From IMG/VR virus record IMGVR_UViG_3300022921_000002, positions 62,001-126,000 of that record: a DNA stretch of 64,000 nucleotides, one strand, 5' to 3'. Positions 48,859-56,949 of the stretch are shown here, in pieces. Origin of the DNA: a virus. The notes under the pieces were generated by a model. It was not told the origin of the DNA, ran no database searches, and saw nothing but the letters and a program-made list of their open reading frames with translations. Position 1 is the stretch's first letter. Every line of letters starts with the position of its first letter. Position numbers and translations under genes: made by a program.

Positions 48859-48969
48859 ATGGATACAGTCGTCGCGTTTTTCATAGCAGGATTTTTTACA
48901 GCATTCGGTTGGTGGGCAGCAAACAAAATAACAACCCAAATTGATACACATATTGAGCAGGCTGAGTAA
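48859..48969 (+). CDS. Single-pass membrane peptide (36 aa)
   Basis: ATG 48859 behind AGGAGAAG. MDTVVAFFIAGFFTAFGWWA is a membrane helix, the rest is acidic. The stop overlaps the next start (TAATG). Small helices of this kind often regulate or anchor neighbours. Confidence 0.55.
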   Translation: MDTVVAFFIAGFFTAFGWWAANKITTQIDTHIEQAE

Positions 48970-49331
48970 TGGATTTAATTTTAAGTTTGGCTTTGTCAAC
49001 ACATTTGGGTCTTTCTCAAGATTATAATGAAATTCATCCTCATATAAGATTAACTAATGATAAATATATCGCAGGCGCATATTATAACAGCGTCGAAAAA
49101 TTGAGTGTATACTCAGGAATAAAATATAGTTATGGTGATATTGCAATAGAAGGAGGTGTGGCTACAGGCTATAGGCCACATCCAATAGCTCCTTATGGTA
49201 GGGTAACCTACGATTACGTGGATAATATAAGATTATTTGGGACTACGGCATTTGAATCCGACGGCTCTGCAGCTCGAGGAGGAATTGTATTAGGAATAGA
49301 ATTTATACTAAATCCACGGGAGAAGCAATGA
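48969..49331 (+). CDS. Small outer-membrane beta-barrel-like protein
   Basis: A 120-residue protein with a short hydrophobic start (MDLILSLALSTHLGLSQDYN) and eight-strand-like alternation (YIAGAYYNSVEKLSVYSGIK, YGDIAIEGGVATGYR). Resembles a minimal outer-membrane barrel. It is followed by a 4-base overlap with the large secreted gene. Function unknown. Confidence 0.55.
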   Translation: MDLILSLALSTHLGLSQDYNEIHPHIRLTNDKYIAGAYYNSVEKLSVYSGIKYSYGDIAIEGGVATGYRPHPIAPYGRVTYDYVDNIRLFGTTAFESDGSAARGGIVLGIEFILNPREKQ

Positions 49332-51322
49332 AACATTTACTATTAACAACTGCATTAGTCATACCAAGCTGGGCTATTGCTGATACTTCGAGTTTACAAA
49401 CATCATCTCACGGTTTACTTGAGAACCAATGGGTTAAAGCTGGCATTAATAAAGACTCAGGCACATTTGGCTCTGGCGGAAGTACATCACCGGGCCTGTT
49501 ATTTGATCCTGAAGGTTCGGGTACATTTAATTCTAGTTATGATTATCTGACGCCTGGCTCGCCGTTTGACGGACAAGCACTAAAGGTAGATGGCACAAAT
49601 AAAGCAAATAATAATACAGGCTCAAAAACTATCGTTGACTCTGACGGTTTAACAGACGGCACAGACAGCATGACTTGGAGTGGTGATGTTGATGTTGATG
49701 GCGGTACATGGAATGTTGAAAATACATTTACATTAGAAGATAATAAACCATACATTGATGTTGAAACAAAAATTACCGCAGGTTCTGATGCTGATACTGT
49801 AGCATATGGTAAATTTATTGACCCAGACTCACAAGGTATGCCGGGAGATAGTTCATCAACAGATAACGTACTTGGGTATTCAGGTGTTCCTGATACAAAC
49901 ATTGCCTTTTCAGAAGCAACTGTTTCAAAGTATGCATTAGGTGTTTATTCAACGGATACAAACACTACTGCAGGCGTCAATGGTTGGTCATCAGAAGCAG
50001 ATGGATATAACGGAACAAGTTATACAGATGCCGAAGGCAATGCTGTCAATTACGGCAATTCAGATGATACTATTGGTATTAGTTGGTCTTGGACTGGTGT
50101 ATCAACAGGCGACATTCTTACAGCAAAATATGCTTATATCTTCGGCCCATCAGCGTTTGATGCACTTGATGATGCAGTAGATGGTGGAGCAGGCGGTGGT
50201 ACTCCTGGTGAATTACCTACAGGGTGGTCACTTGATGATGTTGGATCAGCAACAGATGCTGCCGAAAGCGGCGGAGCACCAACAGTTGTAAGTACCGCAA
50301 CCGAAACTATTACTTCAACATCAGAAGCAATAAGCACAACACTACCTGTTTTAACTGGTGCAATCACAACGCATGACTCATCTACAGCTGACGGTGTTCA
50401 AACTATTGACCGTGAAACTACTACGACTGTAACAACACCGATGGATGTAACAACCACAAGCTTTGTTAGAACTACTGATACTATGAGTGACGGCAGCGAA
50501 GTTGTTACAGACGGTACTCCAACATCAACTACAGTTGTTCGTAATGATGCTGTTGTAACTGTAACTGATCCAGGTTCATTCGTTGGACGTATGGATCAAG
50601 CATCGCAATTAATCGGATTAAATACTCATCGCAATTTAAATATAGCTGATGGCGTATCAGTAGGTCGCATTAACCATTCGATGGGTGATAACTACGAAGC
50701 AACATCAACGGTGGTTGGTCTTGGTCACACACTTGTAACCGACGATGCGTTAAGACTAAGCCTAGGTATTAATAGAATTGATACTGAAATGTCAGAAGGC
50801 GGCGATGGTGAAATAATAACAAACGCTGTGTCTGCTGAATTAGGAAAGGCAATAGAAGATAAAGACATTACCGTCGTAGGACGAGTAAACATGGCTAAAT
50901 CTGATATTGAATATTCAAGAACAATCGGTACTTTTTCTGCGGCAGGTGAAACATCAGCTTCTGACGTTTCTGCTGGGCTAACAATTGAAAAATCAACTGG
51001 TTCTGTTAGACCTTTCGGTGGATTAACTATCGGAAAATCAAGCACTGATGGATGGACTGAAACCGGAGATGTTCAAGCTGTTTTAACTCATGATGAAGCA
51101 GACGCTACATACAGATATGGTACAATAGGTTTCAATATTGATGAAGGACCAATTACCGCTACATTTAGTAAAAACATTGGCGACAATGATGCCACTAATA
51201 TAAGAATTGGTTTTGAACAAGAAATAAATGAATATGCTATTGTCGGTGTAGATTATAATAGAACTTTGGATGAAGATAATTCAAGCAATTATTTCTCAGC
51301 AGGTATCAAGATACGGTTTTAA
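49328..51322 (+). CDS. Autotransporter-like secreted protein
   Basis: A 664-residue protein with a signal peptide (MKHLLLTTALVIPSWAIADT). Residues 30-400 are Thr/Gly/Ser/Asp-rich beta passenger. Residues 430-664 form an alternating-strand domain (GRINHSMGDNYEATSTVVGL, AVSAELGKAIEDKDITVVGR, RYGTIGFNIDEGPITATFSK) ending SAGIKIRF, the terminal-Phe signature of BAM-assembled barrels. It probably inserts into the outer membrane, displaying a passenger. This could stage the lysis step or change the surface of infected cells. Converges with the SIS gene (17-base overlap). Confidence 0.75.
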   Translation: MKHLLLTTALVIPSWAIADTSSLQTSSHGLLENQWVKAGINKDSGTFGSGGSTSPGLLFDPEGSGTFNSSYDYLTPGSPFDGQALKVDGTNKANNNTGSKTIVDSDGLTDGTDSMTWSGDVDVDGGTWNVENTFTLEDNKPYIDVETKITAGSDADTVAYGKFIDPDSQGMPGDSSSTDNVLGYSGVPDTNIAFSEATVSKYALGVYSTDTNTTAGVNGWSSEADGYNGTSYTDAEGNAVNYGNSDDTIGISWSWTGVSTGDILTAKYAYIFGPSAFDALDDAVDGGAGGGTPGELPTGWSLDDVGSATDAAESGGAPTVVSTATETITSTSEAISTTLPVLTGAITTHDSSTADGVQTIDRETTTTVTTPMDVTTTSFVRTTDTMSDGSEVVTDGTPTSTTVVRNDAVVTVTDPGSFVGRMDQASQLIGLNTHRNLNIADGVSVGRINHSMGDNYEATSTVVGLGHTLVTDDALRLSLGINRIDTEMSEGGDGEIITNAVSAELGKAIEDKDITVVGRVNMAKSDIEYSRTIGTFSAAGETSASDVSAGLTIEKSTGSVRPFGGLTIGKSSTDGWTETGDVQAVLTHDEADATYRYGTIGFNIDEGPITATFSKNIGDNDATNIRIGFEQEINEYAIVGVDYNRTLDEDNSSNYFSAGIKIRF

Positions 51323-51758
51323 ATCTCGGTAACACCACACCGCATTGTTCCATAATCTTATAGAGTGTAAGTAATGCTTCGCACTCAAATTCATGGTAGG
51401 TTTTTTGATTTAAAACAATTGTATCTAATTCAGGAATGTCCATAGGGGCTATTACAATCTTATGAGGTAATAGCCCGCCGACATTAACAAGTCCTTCGAC
51501 AATAGGAGAGTTTGCTCTTGTTGTAATACCGATGATACAGTCAGCAAAAGTTCCGTATTCATATATCCATCTTTTATGCCAACCCTCATCACCACCCAAG
51601 GCGGTTAGGTGAATAGCATCAGGTGCAAAGCAATGTTTGCCAAGATGCCTTGTCATATCAGATGCAGCGTGTTGAGCAATAGCAAGGTTTCCGCCATTGC
51701 CTACAATAGCAATCTTTGGTGAATGAGATATTTTTTTAATAAGATTAAGATCTATCAA
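51306..51758 (-). CDS. SIS-domain phosphosugar isomerase (GmhA-like)
   Basis: A 150-residue protein: AIVGNGGNLAIAQHAASDMT matches the GmhA GNGGSAADAQHFAAE motif, then HLTALGGDEGWHKRW and GITTRANSPIVEGLV. Isomerises a sedoheptulose-type phosphate for LPS heptose synthesis. Shorter than GmhA (about 190). Overlaps kdsB by 14 bases. Confidence 0.75.
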   Translation of the reverse strand: MIDLNLIKKISHSPKIAIVGNGGNLAIAQHAASDMTRHLGKHCFAPDAIHLTALGGDEGWHKRWIYEYGTFADCIIGITTRANSPIVEGLVNVGGLLPHKIVIAPMDIPELDTIVLNQKTYHEFECEALLTLYKIMEQCGVVLPRFKTVS

Positions 51759-52434
51759 GGTATTCCTCCACTAATTTTATATCGTCTGGTACATCAACCG
51801 CAGGTGTACGTTCATTAATCATATATGGTATAACATCAACCATTCCTATGAATGCTAATGTGTCTAGTCCTTTATGTGCATATACTAATTCTTGATCATA
51901 TTCTGGAAAATGCATAATTGTACCAAGATCATATGCATATAAGCCATTAATACCAACAAGATTAGGACTATCAATTAATTCACGGTCAGGTGTTCGTGTT
52001 AAGTAAACAATTTTCCCATTGCTGATAACAGCCTTAACTACGTTTACATTACTTCTTTCTTCATCGGTTAATGGATAACAACACTGAACCATTTCAGCAT
52101 TTGTTTCAAACATTTTACGAATGATTCCAGATATCATTTCAGGTGTAACACACGGTTCATCACTTTGTAAATTCACAATATAATCAGCATCAGTTTGAAT
52201 AACCGCCTCAGCAACTCGTGAAGTACAAGTGTTGTGAATCTTTTTTGTTTTAATAAGATTAGGCGCCCATATGCTGTCGTATTCGTCAGCAGCTACATAT
52301 ACTTTATTAATATCTGCGCAAGCGTTCGCGTTATCAATACAATGATTAAGAACAGATTTACCGTTTACTTCGGCAAATATTTTGCTTGGGAAACGAGTTG
52401 ATCCTGTTCTTGCTGGTATAATACAATCAATCAT
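51745..52434 (-). CDS. kdsB: CMP-Kdo synthetase-like (KdsB)
   Basis: A 229-residue cytidylyltransferase: CIIPARTGSTRFPSKIFAEV is the KdsB activation loop (IPARYxSTRxPxKPLA), with NLQSDEPCVTPEMIS (QGDEP motif) and VGINGLYAYDLGTIMHFPEY later. Activates Kdo or a similar sugar acid as CMP-sugar for LPS. With the GmhA-like gene it makes a two-step sugar cassette. Start overlaps the upstream gene by 8 bases. Confidence 0.85.
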   Translation of the reverse strand: MIDCIIPARTGSTRFPSKIFAEVNGKSVLNHCIDNANACADINKVYVAADEYDSIWAPNLIKTKKIHNTCTSRVAEAVIQTDADYIVNLQSDEPCVTPEMISGIIRKMFETNAEMVQCCYPLTDEERSNVNVVKAVISNGKIVYLTRTPDRELIDSPNLVGINGLYAYDLGTIMHFPEYDQELVYAHKGLDTLAFIGMVDVIPYMINERTPAVDVPDDIKLVEEYLDRS

Positions 52435-53257
52435 TTAATATATTCCTTATTTCCTCGGGTTTCAAATATGATATAGTTGAATACTCGATAGGTGCGGATA
52501 CAGCTTCATTTCTGAATTGTAATATTTTGTTTGGGCTGATACCCATAAATCCCCACGTGTCGGGTAAGTTATCATAATAGTGAGTATATTTGGTTGTCGG
52601 TGTTCCCGTCATTCCTGCGGTGTAATAAGTACCGCCGTCATAACTAAAATGGTGTGTGGTTGATAACAATATATCATAGATTTCTTCCATTGTCAAGGAG
52701 TAATGAATAAATTTTACACCATACCCAAACTCGTGAGCAATTTTAGTTATGTTCGGTAATATTGTTTTTTCTTTTTCCATTAATCCGCCGATCCGTCGCT
52801 TTGACATTAACGGTTCAGATTTATGAATTGAAACGAATTTACCTTTCTTATTCCATTGTTTTTTAAACGGCCATAATTGATTTACCGTCCAAGGTGTTGC
52901 AACTGTCTGCTTTTGTTCGTACCGATATATGCTTACAATCATACCATTCTTAGGAGGTAGCATATTATTAAGAAACCATTTCATAACATCATATGAGGTT
53001 TCGGCATTACTAGGTTTACGTTTAAATGGATTGATAAATTGTTCAGGCCACATAATAGAAACACGATATGGGCCTTGTGCATAGTCTTCATCTGACATTA
53101 ATTGTGCTTTAAAGAAAACATCACTTAATAAACACATAATAGTGCAGTGAGCATGGGCTGTATCAGCACAAAAACGTACTATGTGGGATGATGTTGGCAG
53201 TGAAATGCTTTTATTATTTTCACAACCTATATAAATAGTTTCAATTAGATTTGCCAT
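52427..53257 (-). CDS. Unknown protein of the sugar operon
   Basis: A 276-residue protein starting MANLIETIYIGCENNKSISL at 53257 (the upstream ATG at 53269 leaves only a 5-base leader from the late promoter). Aromatic-rich blocks (YGVKFIHYSLTMEEIYDILL, YYTAGMTGTPTTKYTHYYDN) give a glycosyltransferase-like impression (N- and C-terminal sites) but no sure motif. It is the first gene of the sugar operon. Confidence 0.5.
   Translation of the reverse strand: MANLIETIYIGCENNKSISLPTSSHIVRFCADTAHAHCTIMCLLSDVFFKAQLMSDEDYAQGPYRVSIMWPEQFINPFKRKPSNAETSYDVMKWFLNNMLPPKNGMIVSIYRYEQKQTVATPWTVNQLWPFKKQWNKKGKFVSIHKSEPLMSKRRIGGLMEKEKTILPNITKIAHEFGYGVKFIHYSLTMEEIYDILLSTTHHFSYDGGTYYTAGMTGTPTTKYTHYYDNLPDTWGFMGISPNKILQFRNEAVSAPIEYSTISYLKPEEIRNILND
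53230..53237 (+). promoter_or_regulatory. T4-type late promoter (TATAAATA) for the cyclase cassette
   Basis: Exact late box on the plus strand, 64 bases before the Cys-rich gene, inside the minus-strand sugar gene. Probably drives the CHASE2 cyclase/lipase cassette. Confidence 0.65.
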
Positions 53258-53280
53258 GATATAATCCATTAATAAAATAA

Positions 53281-53288
53281 TATTTATA
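53281..53288 (-). promoter_or_regulatory. T4-type late promoter (TATAAATA on minus strand)
   Basis: Exact late box on the minus strand, 24 bases before the 53257 start. Drives the sugar operon (unknown, KdsB, SIS). Confidence 0.75.
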
Positions 53289-53300
53289 AGGAGTATAAGA

Positions 53301-53423
53301 ATGATAGGTCAAGAGAGATTTTGTAAAAAGTGTGGTCACCGCTGCCACTGTTATGCATCAGACTGTAAAGAATGTGTCAATGATGTTTGCACAAGCTGTG
53401 ATTGTAAGAAAGATAAAGAATGA
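53301..53423 (+). CDS. Small Cys-rich (zinc-binding?) protein, 40 aa
   Basis: ATG 53301 behind AAGGAGTATAAGA. Nine cysteines and two histidines in 40 residues (FCKKCGHRCHCYASDCKECV, then CTSCDC), enough for two metal sites. TGA overlaps the cyclase ATG (ATGA). No family recognised; short Cys clusters can be metallothionein-like or zinc fingers. Confidence 0.6.
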   Translation: MIGQERFCKKCGHRCHCYASDCKECVNDVCTSCDCKKDKE

Positions 53424-55462
53424 AAAATATTTTATTATCTCCTATATGGAGCATATTATTGTTAGGGTTACTTGCTTGGCTGCATACTATTAATCCTTCA
53501 TTCATTGAAAGTTTAAGATTACGGTATTTTGACCAGCTTATTGTAAATCAAGAGGTTGTCCCAAATAACATTTATTCAGTAAACATTGATGAAGATGCAA
53601 TAACCGAATATGGACAATGGCCATTTCCTAGACAAGTATACTCAGAATTTATTATAGATCTGTACAATAGAGGTGCAGGTCTTGTTGTTTTAAATATTCT
53701 TATGTCTGAACCTGATAGATCCGGCGGAGATGAAGACCTTGCTATAACTATGCAGCAAGTACCAATAATTTTAACCATGCTTGGAGCTGAGGAGAACAAA
53801 AATGAAGCGATTAATCCAGGAGCCTCTATTATTAATAGCGATTATATTTCTCTCATTCCAAGTGTACCTGGGATTATCGCTAACATCAATGAGCTTGAAA
53901 CTAATGCAGTGGGGTCAGGAATCATCAACACATTCCCAGAGATCGACGGGGTTACCCGCAGAGCACCGTTGGTATTCGAGTCCGGGGGGAACCTCTTCCC
54001 TAATGTCACCCTTGAGGTATTGCGAGTCCTTGCCGGAGACCCATCCTTCCAAATCAAGTTGTCGCCGCTCGGGGTTGATAAATTAAGAATACCACAATTT
54101 GGAATGATACCAACAAATGAGGTTGGCGAGGTATGGATAGATTGGTCTCAAGGTTATCAATCAGAATCAATAATGAATTTGCCAGATGATTTAGGAGGTG
54201 CTGTAGTATTTGTTGGACCAACAGCTGCAGGTACTATTCAACCGATTTCAACTGCGGTTGGTGGAGTATATCCACAAGAAATACAAGCAGCAATGCTTGG
54301 TACTGTATTTAATGAGTCAAACATCACACGTCACGCCGATGCAAAAGCATGGGGTGAACTGGCTGCTCTAATTGTAGCAGGGCTATTAATAATTGGTTTA
54401 TCCTATTGGACTTTTATAGGCATCGGCGCATTCGTATTAACGATTGGCGGCTTTATAGGAGGGTCTATCTATGTATTCCAAAGTTCAAATTTACTTATTG
54501 ACGGCATCACTATTTCTGTTATGCTGTTCCTTGTTGGTAGTTTACGATATATTGTAAAATTCGTAGACGAGTTTTTACAGAAACAAGCAATCAAAAAACA
54601 ATTCGCGGGTTACGCTTCACCAACGGTTGTTAAGTTATTACAAGAAAATCCGTCGTTAGTTAAGGATGGGCAAAAGAAAGACGTATCAATAGTATTCAGT
54701 GACCTTCGCGGTTTTACTCCTTTAGGAGAAAGCTTTGGCGATGATGTTAAAGGCTTAACGGAGATTATGAATGGTTATATGGATGCAATAACCGAACCAG
54801 TATTAGATGCCAATGGCATGATTATTAAGTATATCGGCGATGCTTCAATGCATATTCACAACGCACCGATAGATGATCCTGACCACCCACGAACCGCGGT
54901 GCAAGTGGCTTTCAAAATGCTGAAAGCAGTGGAGAAATTTAATGTGGCACTTCAAAGAAGTAACCGGCCGCCAGTGGGCATGGGTGCTGGTATTAATTCT
55001 GGCCTGGGTTACATTGGGGAGATGGGTAGTAGTAAGCGGCACAGCTACGACATACTTGGGGATGCTGTATCAACAGCAGCAAGAATTGAGTCTAAATGTA
55101 AAGAATATGGAATGGTACTCCTCATTGGAGAAGAAACGCAACGCCACACAGCTGATGAATTCTTTTACCTCAAGATCGACGACTTGGCAGTCAAAGGTAA
55201 ATCGGTAGGAATTGGAATTTGGACAGCACTTGATGATGTAAAACAACCATGGTATGCAGCACAGAAAAAACACCAAGAAATGTTTGCTGCGTATCAAGCA
55301 CAAGATTTTGATAAAGCTATTGAACTATGTGATATATTACATGGCCACTTTGATAATAAAATGGACGGATATTATGATATGTGGAAAGAAAGATGTGAAT
55401 ATATGAAAACACAAGACCTTCCAGAAGATTGGAACGGCGTATTTATTGCGACCACAAAATGA
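53420..55462 (+). CDS. CHASE2 sensor - class III adenylate cyclase
   Basis: A 680-residue membrane protein. A signal-anchor helix (LSPIWSILLLGLLAWL) is followed by a CHASE2 sensor (residues 35-300, with QWPFPRQVYSEFI, IVNVL-like strands and VFVGPTAAGTIQPI), three helices at about 305-385, and a cyclase domain (410-590). Catalytic: D428 (FSDLRGFT), K470 and D474 (KYIGDASM), D544 (YDILGD), R555 (TAARIE). The K/D pair indicates ATP use. S551 replaces the usual Asn of GDxVN. A phage-borne periplasmic-sensing cAMP synthase is exceptional. A GC-rich patch (53860-54080) interrupts the host-like codon use. Confidence 0.93.
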   Translation: MKNILLSPIWSILLLGLLAWLHTINPSFIESLRLRYFDQLIVNQEVVPNNIYSVNIDEDAITEYGQWPFPRQVYSEFIIDLYNRGAGLVVLNILMSEPDRSGGDEDLAITMQQVPIILTMLGAEENKNEAINPGASIINSDYISLIPSVPGIIANINELETNAVGSGIINTFPEIDGVTRRAPLVFESGGNLFPNVTLEVLRVLAGDPSFQIKLSPLGVDKLRIPQFGMIPTNEVGEVWIDWSQGYQSESIMNLPDDLGGAVVFVGPTAAGTIQPISTAVGGVYPQEIQAAMLGTVFNESNITRHADAKAWGELAALIVAGLLIIGLSYWTFIGIGAFVLTIGGFIGGSIYVFQSSNLLIDGITISVMLFLVGSLRYIVKFVDEFLQKQAIKKQFAGYASPTVVKLLQENPSLVKDGQKKDVSIVFSDLRGFTPLGESFGDDVKGLTEIMNGYMDAITEPVLDANGMIIKYIGDASMHIHNAPIDDPDHPRTAVQVAFKMLKAVEKFNVALQRSNRPPVGMGAGINSGLGYIGEMGSSKRHSYDILGDAVSTAARIESKCKEYGMVLLIGEETQRHTADEFFYLKIDDLAVKGKSVGIGIWTALDDVKQPWYAAQKKHQEMFAAYQAQDFDKAIELCDILHGHFDNKMDGYYDMWKERCEYMKTQDLPEDWNGVFIATTK

Positions 55463-55764
55463 TTAGAACTTTATTTGAAATGTTCTTTAAAAATTATATT
55501 GATGAACAAATAGACAAACGGTTCACGGAGAATATGATTGAAAGATACTGGGCTCAAAGACAGAATGAAACATCAAGACGACTTCAACAAGCAAGAGATC
55601 GCTACAAGATTGATTATCCGCCTTCCCATGAGGCCGAGCAAGATATGTCCGAGCCCAAAGTATTGTCCAGTGGTGACTTACGATGGGACGACGCCAAATC
55701 CCGAGTACAAACAAAAACCACTACATCTTCGTTAAAAGATAAACTAAAGGGGATTAACAAATGA
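55459..55764 (+). CDS. Coiled-coil/basic protein of the cyclase cassette
   Basis: A 101-residue protein (MIRTLFEMFFKNYIDEQIDK, then RFTENMIERYWAQRQNETSR) with helical N-half and Ser/Thr/Lys-rich tail. It starts at ATG 55459 overlapping the cyclase stop (ATGA) and ends ATGA into the lipase. No domain recognised. May anchor or regulate. Confidence 0.55.
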   Translation: MIRTLFEMFFKNYIDEQIDKRFTENMIERYWAQRQNETSRRLQQARDRYKIDYPPSHEAEQDMSEPKVLSSGDLRWDDAKSRVQTKTTTSSLKDKLKGINK

Positions 55765-56501
55765 TAGAAAAATGCGCAACTATGGCTCAGTGTGCTCAAA
55801 TAGCATATATGGACGGTAAAGAAGCAAAAGCTGAATATAAAAAGTTAGGTTATACACAACATAAATTTATTGAAAAGGATGGTGCTCAGGTACACCTTAT
55901 TCAGAATAAGAACGAAATTGTTTTATGTTTCCGTGGTACAGAGCCTGGTGAATTTTCTGATATTAAAGCAGATCTAAATGCTATGCCCGACAAAGCAAAC
56001 AACGGATCAGGTCTTGTCCATAACGGTTTTCAAACAGAAGTTGATAAAGTATGGGTTGCAATTGAAGCAGCATTGGCAAAGGCAAAACCTAAAGACCTAT
56101 TCATATGCGGACATTCATTAGGTGGTGCAATGGCAACAATTGCAACATCTCGTTTGGCTGATGGTCCTTGGAATCCTGTGGCATTATATACATATGGATC
56201 ACCGAGAGTTGGTACTCGTAAATTCGTCAAGAGTTTTAAAAATGTTACTCACTATCGCCATGTCAACAATAATGATTTGGTAACAACTGTACCGTTTGCA
56301 CTTATTGGCTATAGACATCATTGCCCACCACGTTATATTAATTACTACGGTAATATTAGAAAAATGTCGAAGTGGCAAAGAATTAAAGACAAGTGGCGCG
56401 GCCGTTGGAGAGCATTGAAAAAAGGTATGCCTTTTGATGGTGCATATGACCACGGTATGAACCATTACTGCAAATACACGGAGCAAAATAATGATAGATA
56501 G
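55761..56501 (+). CDS. Class 3 lipase
   Basis: A 246-residue alpha/beta hydrolase: LFICGHSLGGAMATIA (Ser119), NNNDLVTTVPF (Asp172) and DHGMNHYC (His at about 231/235) form the triad, and VLCFRGTEPGEFSDIK is the lipase-3 oxyanion strand. No signal peptide, so it should act on inner-membrane or intracellular lipids. With the membrane proteins around it, a role in membrane disruption or host-lipid scavenging is plausible. Overlaps both neighbours. Confidence 0.9.
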   Translation: MIEKCATMAQCAQIAYMDGKEAKAEYKKLGYTQHKFIEKDGAQVHLIQNKNEIVLCFRGTEPGEFSDIKADLNAMPDKANNGSGLVHNGFQTEVDKVWVAIEAALAKAKPKDLFICGHSLGGAMATIATSRLADGPWNPVALYTYGSPRVGTRKFVKSFKNVTHYRHVNNNDLVTTVPFALIGYRHHCPPRYINYYGNIRKMSKWQRIKDKWRGRWRALKKGMPFDGAYDHGMNHYCKYTEQNNDR

Positions 56502-56793
56502 AATGCTAGAAGACACGTTATGGATCTACACCGCAATTGGCGGATCCATAATTGGCGCAGTTGTACTTGCATATTTGAGTACAACACGCATTGGACTATG
56601 GGGCTATGCTAAATTTGATTTGATGATTGATTACTTAGTTGAGCGCTGGGGTTTAACCTGGCTTGAACAACCTGAAGACGCATGGCGAAAGAAGTATCCA
56701 AAAATCACTCAAAAGATTGATGATATGGAGCGCCGGCTAAATGCCGTTGAAGCAAAAGCTGGTGTTAAAATCCTAGGAGGAAAAAAGAAATGA
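56491..56793 (+). CDS. Small membrane protein, unknown
   Basis: A 100-residue protein with one membrane helix at 12-30 (IYTAIGGSIIGAVVLAYL) then charged coiled-coil (ITQKIDDMERRLNAVEAKAG) and GGKKK tail. Overlaps the lipase by 11 bases and the next gene by 4. Layout resembles a holin- or spanin-like accessory protein. Confidence 0.6.
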   Translation: MIDRMLEDTLWIYTAIGGSIIGAVVLAYLSTTRIGLWGYAKFDLMIDYLVERWGLTWLEQPEDAWRKKYPKITQKIDDMERRLNAVEAKAGVKILGGKKK

Positions 56794-56948
56794 ATTGGAT
56801 TAAAAACAGACTTAAGGAAAGAACAACTTGGGACGGCTGTGCTTTGGTAGCACTCGGTATGTTGGTTCTCTTCATGGCACCATTAGCAAAAATTGCTGCA
56901 GGCATTGCAATTGCCTGGGGCGCTTGGACAATTTGGAAATCTGAATAA
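56790..56948 (+). CDS. Small two-helix membrane protein (52 aa)
   Basis: ATG 56790 (overlap ATGA, SD TAGGAGGA). Basic N-terminus then helices ALVALGMLVLFMAPLAKIAA and AIAWGAWTIW. Similar proteins occur in marine phages without known function. Candidate holin or antiholin. Confidence 0.6.
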   Translation: MNWIKNRLKERTTWDGCALVALGMLVLFMAPLAKIAAGIAIAWGAWTIWKSE

Positions 56949-56949
56949 G

